Shown here piece by piece: positions 23,601 to 35,600 of a stretch of 64,000 bases of DNA; the first letter of the stretch is position 1; every line of letters begins with the position of its first letter. Where the stretch lies: contig OX439045.1 of the NCBI GenBank assembly GCA_949317995.1, positions 40,939,693-41,003,692 of the forward strand, given 5' to 3'. The DNA is from Acholoe squamosa (taxonomy: Eukaryota > Annelida > Polychaeta > Phyllodocida > Polynoidae). The position numbers were made by a program, and so were the translations under genes. Under the pieces are notes generated by a model. That model searched no databases. It was not told where the DNA came from and saw only the letters and a program-made list of their open reading frames with translations.

Positions 23601-26600
23601 CTGACATCCTGCAGAGGGACATGGATGTAGTGAACGCTGCCTTCCAGTTTGTTACCTTCGGCAGCGAACTCCTCTGCATTATTGATGACGGGATGTCCGT
23701 CCTTGTGGCGTTTGACGATGTTGTCAGCGTTGCGCTTAGCAGCAGCGCCGACTCCATCGCAGGGGCCCTTTCCATGGCCCGCCTCGAAGTAGGTCCATGT
23801 TGCTCTGAGACCGTTGAGCAGTTCAGTGTGGCGCACCAGTACCGAGAACACCGAGATGTTTCGATACTGGCTGGAGGGGGAATCGGAAGCGTAGTGCACC
23901 ACCTTGACATGTGGCAGGTTCTCCCGGAGGAATGCTGCCAGGCAGCGGAGAAATGCCAAGATGACGCCAGTGTCGTGCTTCCGGTCGTCGGTGCAGAGAG
24001 CCACAGAGTAGTGGTTTGTGGTGCCAGTGTCCTCATCACGGTAGTGGATGACTGCAGGGTGCAGGGTCACTGGCTCCTTCGCGTAGTAGGTACTCTGTGG
24101 GGACTCGGGGTATGATACCATCCAGTTTTCTGCAAAGTCCATCTGGATGGTAACCTCCAACGACGACATCCCCGCTCGCAGCTCGCGTACGATGCGGTGT
24201 TGATTGTGTGCACGGTCAACATGGGCAGACATGGTGAGGAACTCGAGTCGGGTCGTTTTGATGAAGTCCGCCCGTGATTGCACCATTGTACAAGGGCGGA
24301 GCTTCTTGATGGTGGACTGTTTCCTTGTTCCGTCTGCACCTGCCGACTCGTACAACACATCCTTGTTTTTCCACACTTGGTACTCAACAGTAGACTGCTC
24401 TGGGACTTTGTCACAGATTCGTTTTTCAAGGTCATCCATGGTCATATCGATAAACATCTTATCAGTCATCTTAATATTGACAGCATGAAGCCTGAGCGAG
24501 AAGTTCTGGTGCTTCTGGCACAAGCAGACCTTCTCACTCTGGAGGTCGATGGGGATGAACCAGGGGTGTTCGTCGCGTATCTCATAGAAGGTAGTGCGAC
24601 AGACCGGCAAGTCAGGGTGTGTCTCCTGGTACCGCTTGTGAAGCACATAGATGAAGTCATTAAGGTACATCTTCTGGTGCTTCACTTTGTTGACGGTCTT
24701 GGTCTCATGCTTGCCGGGTGCCATGCTGGAGTTCTCCGGGTCAGACAAGAACGCCAGCACACTCTCTACCTTTGCCGCATGGTTCAACTGCCGGGTGCCA
24801 GGCTGGTCTGAAGGGGTTTTGGTGAGCGTCCGCCTGTCGATGCCAAAGGTCTCTGCCAAAGACATAGTGATGCGCTGTTCTTTGATAACAGCGGGCGAGA
24901 GCACCTTGGTCATAATAGACGCTTTGTCCTTGCTAGGAAGGTTGGCCAACCCTTCAATCACAGCCTTCACACCCCTGGCTTTGGCTGCCAACTTAGCTGA
25001 GTCCTGTGCAGCCACTGCAACGCGCTCCTCCGTGTGCGCTACAGTGGGTTCACCATCCTGTGCAGCCACTGCAACGCGCTCCTCCGTGTGCGCTACAGTG
25101 GGTTCACCATCCTGTGCAGCCACTGCAACGCGCTCCTCCGTGTGCGCTACAGTGGGTTCACCATCCTGTGCAGCCACTGCAACGCGCTCCTCCGTGTGCG
25201 CTACAGTGGGTTCGGCTACGGGTGGACCGTTTGACTGGGCGTGGGCAAGCTGAGCCTGCAACTCCTCAATCTTTGTCTGTGCGTCAGTCAGGTCCTTGGT
25301 GATTAACCCGTGTCGATAGTAGAAGCGGTTGGTTCTGGGAGAGTTGGTCTTCCTTCTCCGTATCGTCAGGCTTTTAGGAGTGGTCAGTATCGGTGTGGTG
25401 GGCGGTCCTAGGGTTGTCATCGGTGTGGTCAGTCCGGCACGCGGGCTGCAAACAATGAACAATCATTAATTTTCAGTATCATCATGAAACATGTATTTAT
25501 AAATCTTTACATGGTGATTCTTCGTATATCGATCAGTCGCGCAAACGAGCGTTAAACATAGATAAATACATGATAGATAGACTAATTCATTTCCCATCAT
25601 AATTCTACTACACCGATTGATATCACATATTCATATACAATTAAAATGGTTGTAAACAATGCAGAAATCTTAATTCTAAGCGAAACAGTTAAACAAGCAA
25701 GGAACCATTAAACAAGTAAGATCAAATGCATTTATATTTAGATAATTACATTCACTTAGACGTGTCTTTGCGGACGGTGGCGCTGTAAGTTGATAACAGT
25801 TTATGAAATTGGGAATAAATCACACATTGAATTTGACTAAATTAATTAATGCCAATGTACTTTAAAATTTCTCTAACTATTAAAGATTATTTACAAATAA
25901 CAACACAAAAAGAAGGAACTATGATATATAAATACTTACGCGATGTCCTCAAGCAGCGACACGTTGTACTCCGCTGGGGACTCCTCCCGGACGCGGTCGC
26001 TGCGGCGCCTCTCAGGTGAGGTGCGCCGGGCAGCCTGGCGGACCGGCCGGGTGGACTCCGCCAGCGGGGCTGCCGCGTCCCCCTCCTGTGTTGGGGCCTC
26101 CGCAGGCGGCGGTGGTGCAGGCACTGCGGGGACCTCCTCCTCGTCAGACAGCAGGAGGGGGTGCTCGGGGGCATCACCTGCCAGCGTCCGCTCGTCCTCG
26201 TCGGAGGACACAGACTGGGGGTCCTCGGCAGTCTCCTGATGTATAGAACAAGGAAAACATTTATATGTACAGTCCAATTATTGATGATACACCAATGCAG
26301 TGTTCAACTTTCCGCTTTAAGTATAGTTCTACTTAGATAACCAATTACCAAATGACACTTTTAATTAACTAGTTGCGTGATGGATAGAACAAGGAATAAA
26401 TACCAGGAAATCCTGGTATATCAGGAAAAGTGGCATCTCTGCACTTAGATTTATACCAATTACCGAATGACACTTTTAATTCATACTCACTCCGTACGTG
26501 TCATAAGACACCGGCTTAAGGTGGGGGCTTGGGGCTCGGGGAGTGAACAGGGAGCTGTGCACCAGCAGGCCGCGCCCGCGTCCACGTCGAGGCGCTGGCC

Positions 26601-29600
26601 GACCTGCAGGTGTCTGCCTTGCCGTTGACTTCCCGAGTCCCTTGCCCTTGCCCTGAGCCGGTGTCTGGGCTGCAGCGGGAGTCGCAGGAGTGGCGGCAGT
26701 GGCAGTGGCATCGGTGGCGGCAGTGGCAGCAGCTGGCTTCACCACCTTGGCCGAGGGTGCAGCCTGCCCCGAGGTCCCCTCCCCTCCAGCATCCTCCCGC
26801 GCCATCTCCTGGTCTACAAACTGTGTAAGAAAAGGGTCAAAATACAAAATTATTTGTCAGTAATAAAATACTGGTGAGTTACTCACAAGCATTGTATCGC
26901 TAATATGTTGACCCAAGCTATAATAGAACTCCAGTCAAAGATTTACAATTAATAAAGAGTTATTTTACATTATAATTTCAAATTATAATTTAAATTAATA
27001 TATCATCATATACCTCTCCGCTGGTCATAGTTGTCCAGGCGGCAGGCTCCCTCCCTTCCTTCTTGGCCTTCTCCTCCTCCCGCGCCTTCTGGACGCGGAA
27101 CTTGGACATCCGCCGCGTCCGTTCGCGTTCCCGGGGCGTCTTCTCCGCATCCCGTTTGGCCTTTGATGCCCGCTTCTCGGCATTCCGCCTAGCCAGGAAT
27201 TCTTCCTCGCCCTCCTTCTCCCTCTGCCTCTGCTCGTACTCCGCCTGTACAAGACTGTGAGGGACCTTCTCCCCCTCTGGCTTGCGCTTTCTACCCATAG
27301 TCTGAAGAAAGATAGAAAGTTGATTAAAAAAGGTGTACAAAACACAGTGTGAATATAGCACAATTTAATCATAAAAGTAGGTCTAGAGTCAGAATAATTG
27401 GTGAATATATGATGCTTGAAGGCCTGGCAAGTATGACCGTGCGTTGTACGATCCAGTGAATAAATACATGGCCGATATGTAAAAATTTATCAAAAAATCC
27501 CCCCAGCCCCAGATTCGATGAAATTTTTTTTCTCAGGAATGACTGGATGACCATTCTAGATGACAGAGGTACTGTAGGCGCACCTTGTGTTAAATTTTGG
27601 GGGGCCTGAGTGGAGTGGAAGTACTTTTTATATGCAAAAAACATGCTTTGTAGCTCGACTGATCAAAATGAATTCTTCCAAAAATCATGGTAATTATTGT
27701 CAAACCTATATGTTTTCTGTCCAGGATGTTGGACAATAGTCCTAAATAAGATATTAACACCAAAAAAGTGTAAGTTTGTGTATATTGACCAAATAGGAGA
27801 GGATTTTAGATTCTTGTTTGCCCGACTGACCGAAATAATGGTTAGTGGTTGAAACTGCTCCCTGTGCCAATATAACCAAACCCAGCAGCGATGTAAAACA
27901 ATAAAACAATGAGAAATACATAGAGGATGGTTCATAACCACAGAAAAGTGTGTAAATAGTGGGAATTTTTGGAGAAAATCGATCGAAATGGTACCTAAAA
28001 CAGTGCCAGCAGGGGGGGAAAAATGATTTTGCATAGCTGGGGGCTTCCAAAATGGCGGAGAAGGTACAAAACCTGCACTAAATCGAAGCCAGGGCCTTAT
28101 TCTATCGTATTAACCACTGTTATTCATCTCTTTGCCCATATATGTGCCACTACAGGCCATAATATCATTTTGGTCAGTCGGGCTACCGAAAAAATCAGTC
28201 GCGCAAACAAGCGCATTTCGACCTCCCTGGGGTGCCCAGCTTGGCTGCACAGTCCCCATTANNNNNNNNNNNNNNNNNNNNNNNNNNNNNNNNNNNNNNN
28301 NNNNNNNNNNNNNNNNNNNNNNNNNNNNNNNNNNNNNNNNNNNNNNNNNNNNNNNNNNNNNNNNNNNNNNNNNNNNNNNNNNNNNNNNNNNNNNNNNNNN
28401 NNNNNNNNNNNNNNNNNNNNNNNNNNNNNNNNNNNNNNNNNNNNNNNNNNNNNNNNNNNNNCTACTATTCTCATCAGTAGGTAACTTGGCATGTTAGAAA
28501 AATCACAGGGCAGTAATGCACCAGGAGTGCGATTCAAAAAAACTCACGATATCAGCAGGAGAAGACGACCAGAGAATAACGAAATTCGCCAATGCTGATA
28601 CTTCATGGACATAATGGAATTACGGCCTTTGGAACACACTATTTCATTCACAATAATTATTAATTCAATCAATGTATCCCTTATGAATTGAAAGCTTATA
28701 AATGATGTGCATTTTCTGCATGTTATTGCAGAAACAACATTCCAGAAGGATCAGACTGGATCCGCCCAACTATGTCACTTTCCATGGTCAAGGAGTAATT
28801 CAGGCTAAGTCAGTATTAAACTTTAAGACTTTATTTTATTGATAGCCCTGTATCTTGGCTTTATGAAAAGGTTCATTCAAGTCATTAACTCCCAGGGGGT
28901 CAGTTTTTATCACACTCGCAGTAAAACCATATCATTTTGTTTGCCCGACTGATCGAAATAATTTATAATACATGTAACTATTTCAATAAACCTCCTATCA
29001 TTACCATATTGCATGTCCAAACTAATCTAATAGTCTAGTATAAGTGTACCAAAAAGTAGAACTGAGGCACATAAACTTTCAAAGTTATGACATTTCTCAT
29101 TTTTCGATGATTTTCATTTTGATGAAAATTTTAACACACATTCTCAACTTTGATCTCACAGGCTTAAAACTCTTTGTACATGCATGAAAATCACTATATT
29201 ACATCCTCACTATGTACTCTTGCTTAAACCAACATCATTTGCCACTCATCAAATACATTCTGCATGCAGTCTGTAGCCAAAATAGACCCCCTGAATAGCG
29301 AATTTCGGTCAGTCGGGCAAACGAGCAGTAGTACATAGCAGAACACCTCAAGGAGGCACTTGAACCTGTCCTATAATCTTGCCATTACATACAGAGTAAC
29401 TAGTGCACCTGGGCTACTGTTTAAAACCAATAACTCTACAATATCTACCCATCTTGGGTCTGTGCGCATGCTCGGAAAATTAAGTTTTGCTTTTTTTACG
29501 CAAATTTTCATCGAAGACTGGACCAATAAGTGACAAAATCTCACAAAATACCATTCTATTAGCCTTCATTTATTAGTAAAAAAGGTTTACTATTAGATGA

Positions 29601-32600
29601 AATAACAATAGAATACCTCACACTTCTAACAGAATAACAAGAAGCATTTTACCATCACCATGCAAAAACCTCGTATACCGGTCAGTCGGGCAAACGACCA
29701 GTAGTACATGTCTATGTATAGATGAACACCTCAAGGAGGCAATTAAACCTGTCCTATAATCTTGCCTTTACATACAGAGTAACTAGTGCACCTGGGCTAC
29801 TGTTTAAAACCAATAACTCTACAATATCTACCCATCTTGGGTCTGTGCGCATGCTCGGAAAATTAAGTTTTGCTTTTTTTTCGCAAATTTTCATCGAAGA
29901 CTGGACCAATAAGTGACAAAATCTAACAAAATACCATCCTATTAGCCTTCATTTATTAGTAAAAAAGGTTTACTAATAGATGAAATAACAATAGAATACC
30001 TCACACTTGTAACACAATAACAAGAAGCATTTTACCATGACCATGCAAATACTTCGTATACCGGTCAGTCGGGCAAACGAGCAGTAGTACATAGCAGAAC
30101 ACCTCAAGGAGGCACTTAAACCTGTCCTATAATCTTGCCATTACATACAGAGTAACTAGTGCACCTGGGCTACTGTTTAAAACCAATAACTCTACAATAT
30201 CTACCCATCATGGGTCTGTGCGCATGCTCGGAAAATTAAGTTTTGCTTTTTTTACGCAAATTTTCATCGAAGACTGGACCAATAAGTGACAAAATCTCAC
30301 AAAATACCATTCTATTAGCCTTCATTTATTAGTAAAAAAGGTTTACTATTAGATGAAATAACAATAGAATACCTCACACTTCTAACAGAATAACAAGAAG
30401 CATTTTACCATGACCATGCAAAAACCTCGTATACCGGTCAGTCGGGCAAACGACCAGTAGTACATGTCTATGTATAGATGAACACCTCAAGGAGGCACTT
30501 AAACCTGTCCTATAATCTTGCCATTACATACAGAGTAACTAGTGCACCTGGGCTACTGTTTAAAACCAATAACTCTACAATATCTACCCATCTTGGGTCT
30601 GTGCGCATGCTCGGAAAATTAAGTTTTGCTTTTTTTTCGCAAATTTTCATCGAAGACTGGACCAATAAGTGACAAAATCTAACAAAATACCATCCTATTA
30701 GCCTTCATTTATTAGTAAAAAAGGTTTACTAATAAATGAAATAACAATAGAATACCTCACACTTGTAACACAATAACAAGAAGCATTTTACCATGACCAT
30801 GCAAATACTTCGTATACCGGTCAGTCGGGCAAACGAGCAGTAGTACATAGCAGAACACCTCAAGGAGGCACTTAAACCTGTCCTATAATCTTGCCATTAC
30901 ATACAGAGTAACTAGTGCACCTGGGCTACTGTTTAAAACCAATAACTCTACAATATCTACCCATCTTGGGTCTGTGCGCATGCTCGGAAAATTAAGTTTT
31001 GCTTTTTTTCGCAAATTTTCATCGAAGACTGGACCAATAAGTGACAAAATCTAACAAAATACCATCCTATTAGCCTTCATTTATTAGTAAAAAAGGTTTA
31101 CTAATAGATGAAATAACAATAGAATACCTCACACTTCTAACAGAATAACAAGAAGCATTTTACCTTGACCATGCAAATACCTCGTATACCGGTCAGTCGG
31201 GCAAACGACCAGTAGTACATGTCTGTGTATAGATGAACACCTCAAGGAGGCACTTAAACCTGTCCTATAATCTTGCCTTTACATACAGAGTAACTAGTGC
31301 ACCTGGGCTTCTGTTTAAAACCAATAACTCTACAATATCTACCCATCTTGGGTCTGTGCGCATGCTCGGAAAATTAAGTTTTGCTTTTTTTCGCAAATTT
31401 TCATCGAAGACTGGACCAATAAGTGACAAAATCTAACAAAATACCATCCTATTAGCCTTCATTTATTAGTAAAAAAGGTTTACTAATAGATGAAATAACA
31501 ATAGAATACCTCACACTTTTAACAGAATAACAAGAAACATTTTACCATGGCCATGCGTATACCGGTCAGTCGGGCAAACGAGCAGTAGAACATGTCTATG
31601 TATAGATGAACACCTCAAGGAGGCACTTAAACCTGTCCTATAATCTTGCCTTTACATACAGAGTAACTAGTGCACCTGGGCTACTGTTTAAAACCAATAA
31701 CTCTACAATATCTACCTATCTTGGGTCTGTGCGCATGCAATAGAATGAAATAGAAATAATAGCGATCAGTCGCGCAAACGAGCGTTAAAACATAGATAAA
31801 TGCTTGAGAAATACAAGTTACAGTGGGCAAAGTTAAACTGGTGATAACCAGGATCAATGACATCTAATCAGTGCACTTGCTGCGGTACTTGAGGAGCTTT
31901 CGATCGGCCAGTTGGATAGTGATGGGATCGAGGTTGTAGAGGGCTTTCTTCGTGTGTCCATACCGACTTGGCCTAGGAAGCGAGATCCTGCCAAGAATGT
32001 TGAGGTGGTGGATTCTGGCTTCAATGGTCTCCTTCCCCCACATGAAGCTTGTCCCCAACTTGAAGCTTCTCTTTGCTGTTTTCATGATGTTCCGCAGCAT
32101 ATGGTGCACTAGATAGAAGCCATTGTCCTTGGCTACCACCTTACCCAAAAACCATATGTCATTACCGGAGTTGGTGCCATCCAGGCTAGCAGTGACAAGG
32201 ATGTCACCTACCTGGTACTCGTCCTGGACCAGCACCAACTTTCCAATAGTGTCCTTGGGCTGTACATCCTCCTGAGGGAGGGTCGAGGTCGGTGGATCCT
32301 GCCGTGCTCGCTTGGTGGTAGGGACGGCGACGGCGCGCTCCGCGGCACGCTTTCGTGCAGCACACGGGGCAACGTTCTCCTTGTCAGCCGTGGCAGGAGT
32401 TGGCACCCGGTCACTTCGAGTGCGCTTACGTGCCACGACTGGTGAGCCGTCCCTGGTGCGCTTGCAGACAGTGGTGCGCACAACAGGATCATAATCAGGG
32501 TCGCCGTCCGCCGCAGCAGGAGCCCTGGCAGGCCGCGTTTTCATCTGAACCAGGGCTTGCTTTGGCGGGGGAGTAGTGCTGTCATCCGCGTCGTCCACCG

Positions 32601-35600
32601 CAGCAGGGACACGTGCAGGCCGCGTTTTCTTCTGGCGTGTTTGCTTTGGTGGGGGAGACTTCTGCTTGTCAGAGAACTTAAGAACATGGTCTGTCCATCC
32701 AGAGCAGCCATTCACAGACCTAAGGTCGAGCCAGCAGCAGGGGTCGAAGCAGGATTTGTCACGGACAGAGAGTGACCTTCCTTCCTCCTTGACCACAGCA
32801 GCATGGACACTCATGGTGCCCTTTACTGATTTGTCTGCTGCTACTTGGCCGACAGTGAGGCGGGCGGAGCTGACATCCTGCAGAGGGACATGGATGTAGT
32901 GAACGCTGCCTTCCAGTTTGTTACCTTCGGCAGCGAACTCCTCTGCATTATTGATGACGGGATGTCCGTCCTTGTGGCGTTTGACGATGTTGTCAGCGTT
33001 GCGCTTAGCAGCAGCGCCGACTCCATCGCAGGGGCCCTTTCCATGGCCCGCCTCGAAGTAGGTCCATGTTGCTCTGAGACCGTTGAGCAGTTCAGTGTGG
33101 CGCACCAGTACCGAGAACACCGAGATGTTTCGATACTGGCTGGAGGGGGAATCGGAAGCGTAGTGCACCACCTTGACATGTGGCAGGTTCTCCCGGAGGA
33201 ATGCTGCCAGGCAGCGGAGAAATGCCAAGATGACGCCAGTGTCGTGCTTCCGGTCGTCGGTGCAGAGAGCCACAGAGTAGTGGTTTGTGGTGCCAGTGTC
33301 CTCATCACGGTAGTGGATGACTGCAGGGTGCAGGGTCACTGGCTCCTTCGCGTAGTAGGTACTCTGTGGGGACTCGGGGTATGATACCATCCAGTTTTCT
33401 GCAAAGTCCATCTGGATGGTAACCTCCAACGACGACATCCCCGCTCGCAGCTCGCGTACGATGCGGTGTTGATTGTGTGCACGGTCAACATGGGCAGACA
33501 TGGTGAGGAACTCGAGTCGGGTCGTTTTGATGAAGTCCGCCCGTGATTGCACCATTGTACAAGGGCGGAGCTTCTTGATGGTGGACTGTTTCCTTGTTCC
33601 GTCTGCACCTGCCGACTCGTACAACACATCCTTGTTTTTCCACACTTGGTACTCAACAGTAGACTGCTCTGGGACTTTGTCACAGATTCGTTTTTCAAGG
33701 TCATCCATGGTCATATCGATAAACATCTTATCAGTCATCTTAATATTGACAGCATGAAGCCTGAGCGAGAAGTTCTGGTGCTTCTGGCACAAGCAGACCT
33801 TCTCACTCTGGAGGTCGATGGGGATGAACCAGGGGTGTTCGTCGCGTATCTCATAGAAGGTAGTGCGACAGACCGGCAAGTCAGGGTGTGTCTCCTGGTA
33901 CCGCTTGTGAAGCACATAGATGAAGTCATTAAGGTACATCTTCTGGTGCTTCACTTTGTTGACGGTCTTGGTCTCATGCTTGCCGGGTGCCATGCTGGAG
34001 TTCTCCGGGTCAGACAAGAACGCCAGCACACTCTCTACCTTTGCCGCATGGTTCAACTGCCGGGTGCCAGGCTGGTCTGAAGGGGTTTTGGTGAGCGTCC
34101 GCCTGTCGATGCCAAAGGTCTCTGCCAAAGACATAGTGATGCGCTGTTCTTTGATAACAGCGGGCGAGAGCACCTTGGTCATAATAGACGCTTTGTCCTT
34201 GCTAGGAAGGTTGGCCAACCCTTCAATCACAGCCTTCACACCCCTGGCTTTGGCTGCCAACTTAGCTGAGTCCTGTGCAGCCACTGCAACGCGCTCCTCC
34301 GTGTGCGCTACAGTGGGTTCACCATCCTGTGCAGCCACTGCAACGCGCTCCTCCGTGTGCGCTACAGTGGGTTCACCATCCTGTGCAGCCACTGCAACGC
34401 GCTCCTCCGTGTGCGCTACAGTGGGTTCACCATCCTGTGCAGCCACTGCAACGCGCTCCTCCGTGTGCGCTACAGTGGGTTCGGCTACGGGTGGACCGTT
34501 TGACTGGGCGTGGGCAAGCTGAGCCTGCAACTCCTCAATCTTTGTCTGTGCGTCAGTCAGGTCCTTGGTGATTAACCCGTGTCGATAGTAGAAGCGGTTG
34601 GTTCTGGGAGAGTTGGTCTTCCTTCTCCGTATCGTCAGGCTTTTAGGAGTGGTCAGTATCGGTGTGGTGGGCGGTCCTAGGGTTGTCATCGGTGTGGTCA
34701 GTCCGGCACGCGGGCTGCAAACAATGAACAATCATTAATTTTCAGTATCATCATGAAACATGTATTTATAAATCTTTACATGGTGATTCTTCGTATATCG
34801 ATCAGTCGCGCAAACGAGCGTTAAACATAGATAAATACATGATAGATAGACTAATTCATTTCCCATCATAATTCTACTACACCGATTGATATCACATATT
34901 CATATACAATTAAAATGGTTGTAAACAATGCAGAAATCTTAATTCTAAGCGAAACAGTTAAACAAGCAAGGAACCATTAAACAAGTAAGATCAAATGCAT
35001 TTATATTTAGATAATTACATTCACTTAGACGTGTCTTTGCGGACGGTGGCGCTGTAAGTTGATAACAGTTTATGAAATTGGGAATAAATCACACATTGAA
35101 TTTGACTAAATTAATTAATGCCAATGTACTTTAAAATTTCTCTAACTATTAAAGATTATTTACAAATAACAACACAAAAAGAAGGAACTATGATATATAA
35201 ATACTTACGCGATGTCCTCAAGCAGCGACACGTTGTACTCCGCTGGGGACTCCTCCCGGACGCGGTCGCTGCGGCGCCTCTCAGGTGAGGTGCGCCGGGC
35301 AGCCTGGCGGACCGGCCGGGTGGACTCCGCCAGCGGGGCTGCCGCGTCCCCCTCCTGTGTTGGGGCCTCCGCAGGCGGCGGTGGTGCAGGCACTGCGGGG
35401 ACCTCCTCCTCGTCAGACAGCAGGAGGGGGTGCTCGGGGGCATCACCTGCCAGCGTCCGCTCGTCCTCGTCGGAGGACACAGACTGGGGGTCCTCGGCAG
35501 TCTCCTGATGTATAGAACAAGGAAAACATTTATATGTACAGTCCAATTATTGATGATACACCAATGCAGTGTTCAACTTTCCGCTTTAAGTATAGTTCTA

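Larger units (their letters stand above)
19199..28261. repeat. First copy of a 9,063-bp duplicated block (probable contig overlap)
   Basis: Corresponds base for base, at a constant offset of 9,269, to 28468-37530. Every open frame has the same length and translation in both copies. The block ends exactly at the 200-N gap. It contains IF exon 6 and most of the large transposon. Confidence 0.9.

Noticed and set aside
22643-25302. Many long frames antisense to the transposase exon (up to 200 residues)
   Set aside because: They lie opposite a GC-rich coding exon with strong codon bias and show no family motif; they are by-products of the real frame.
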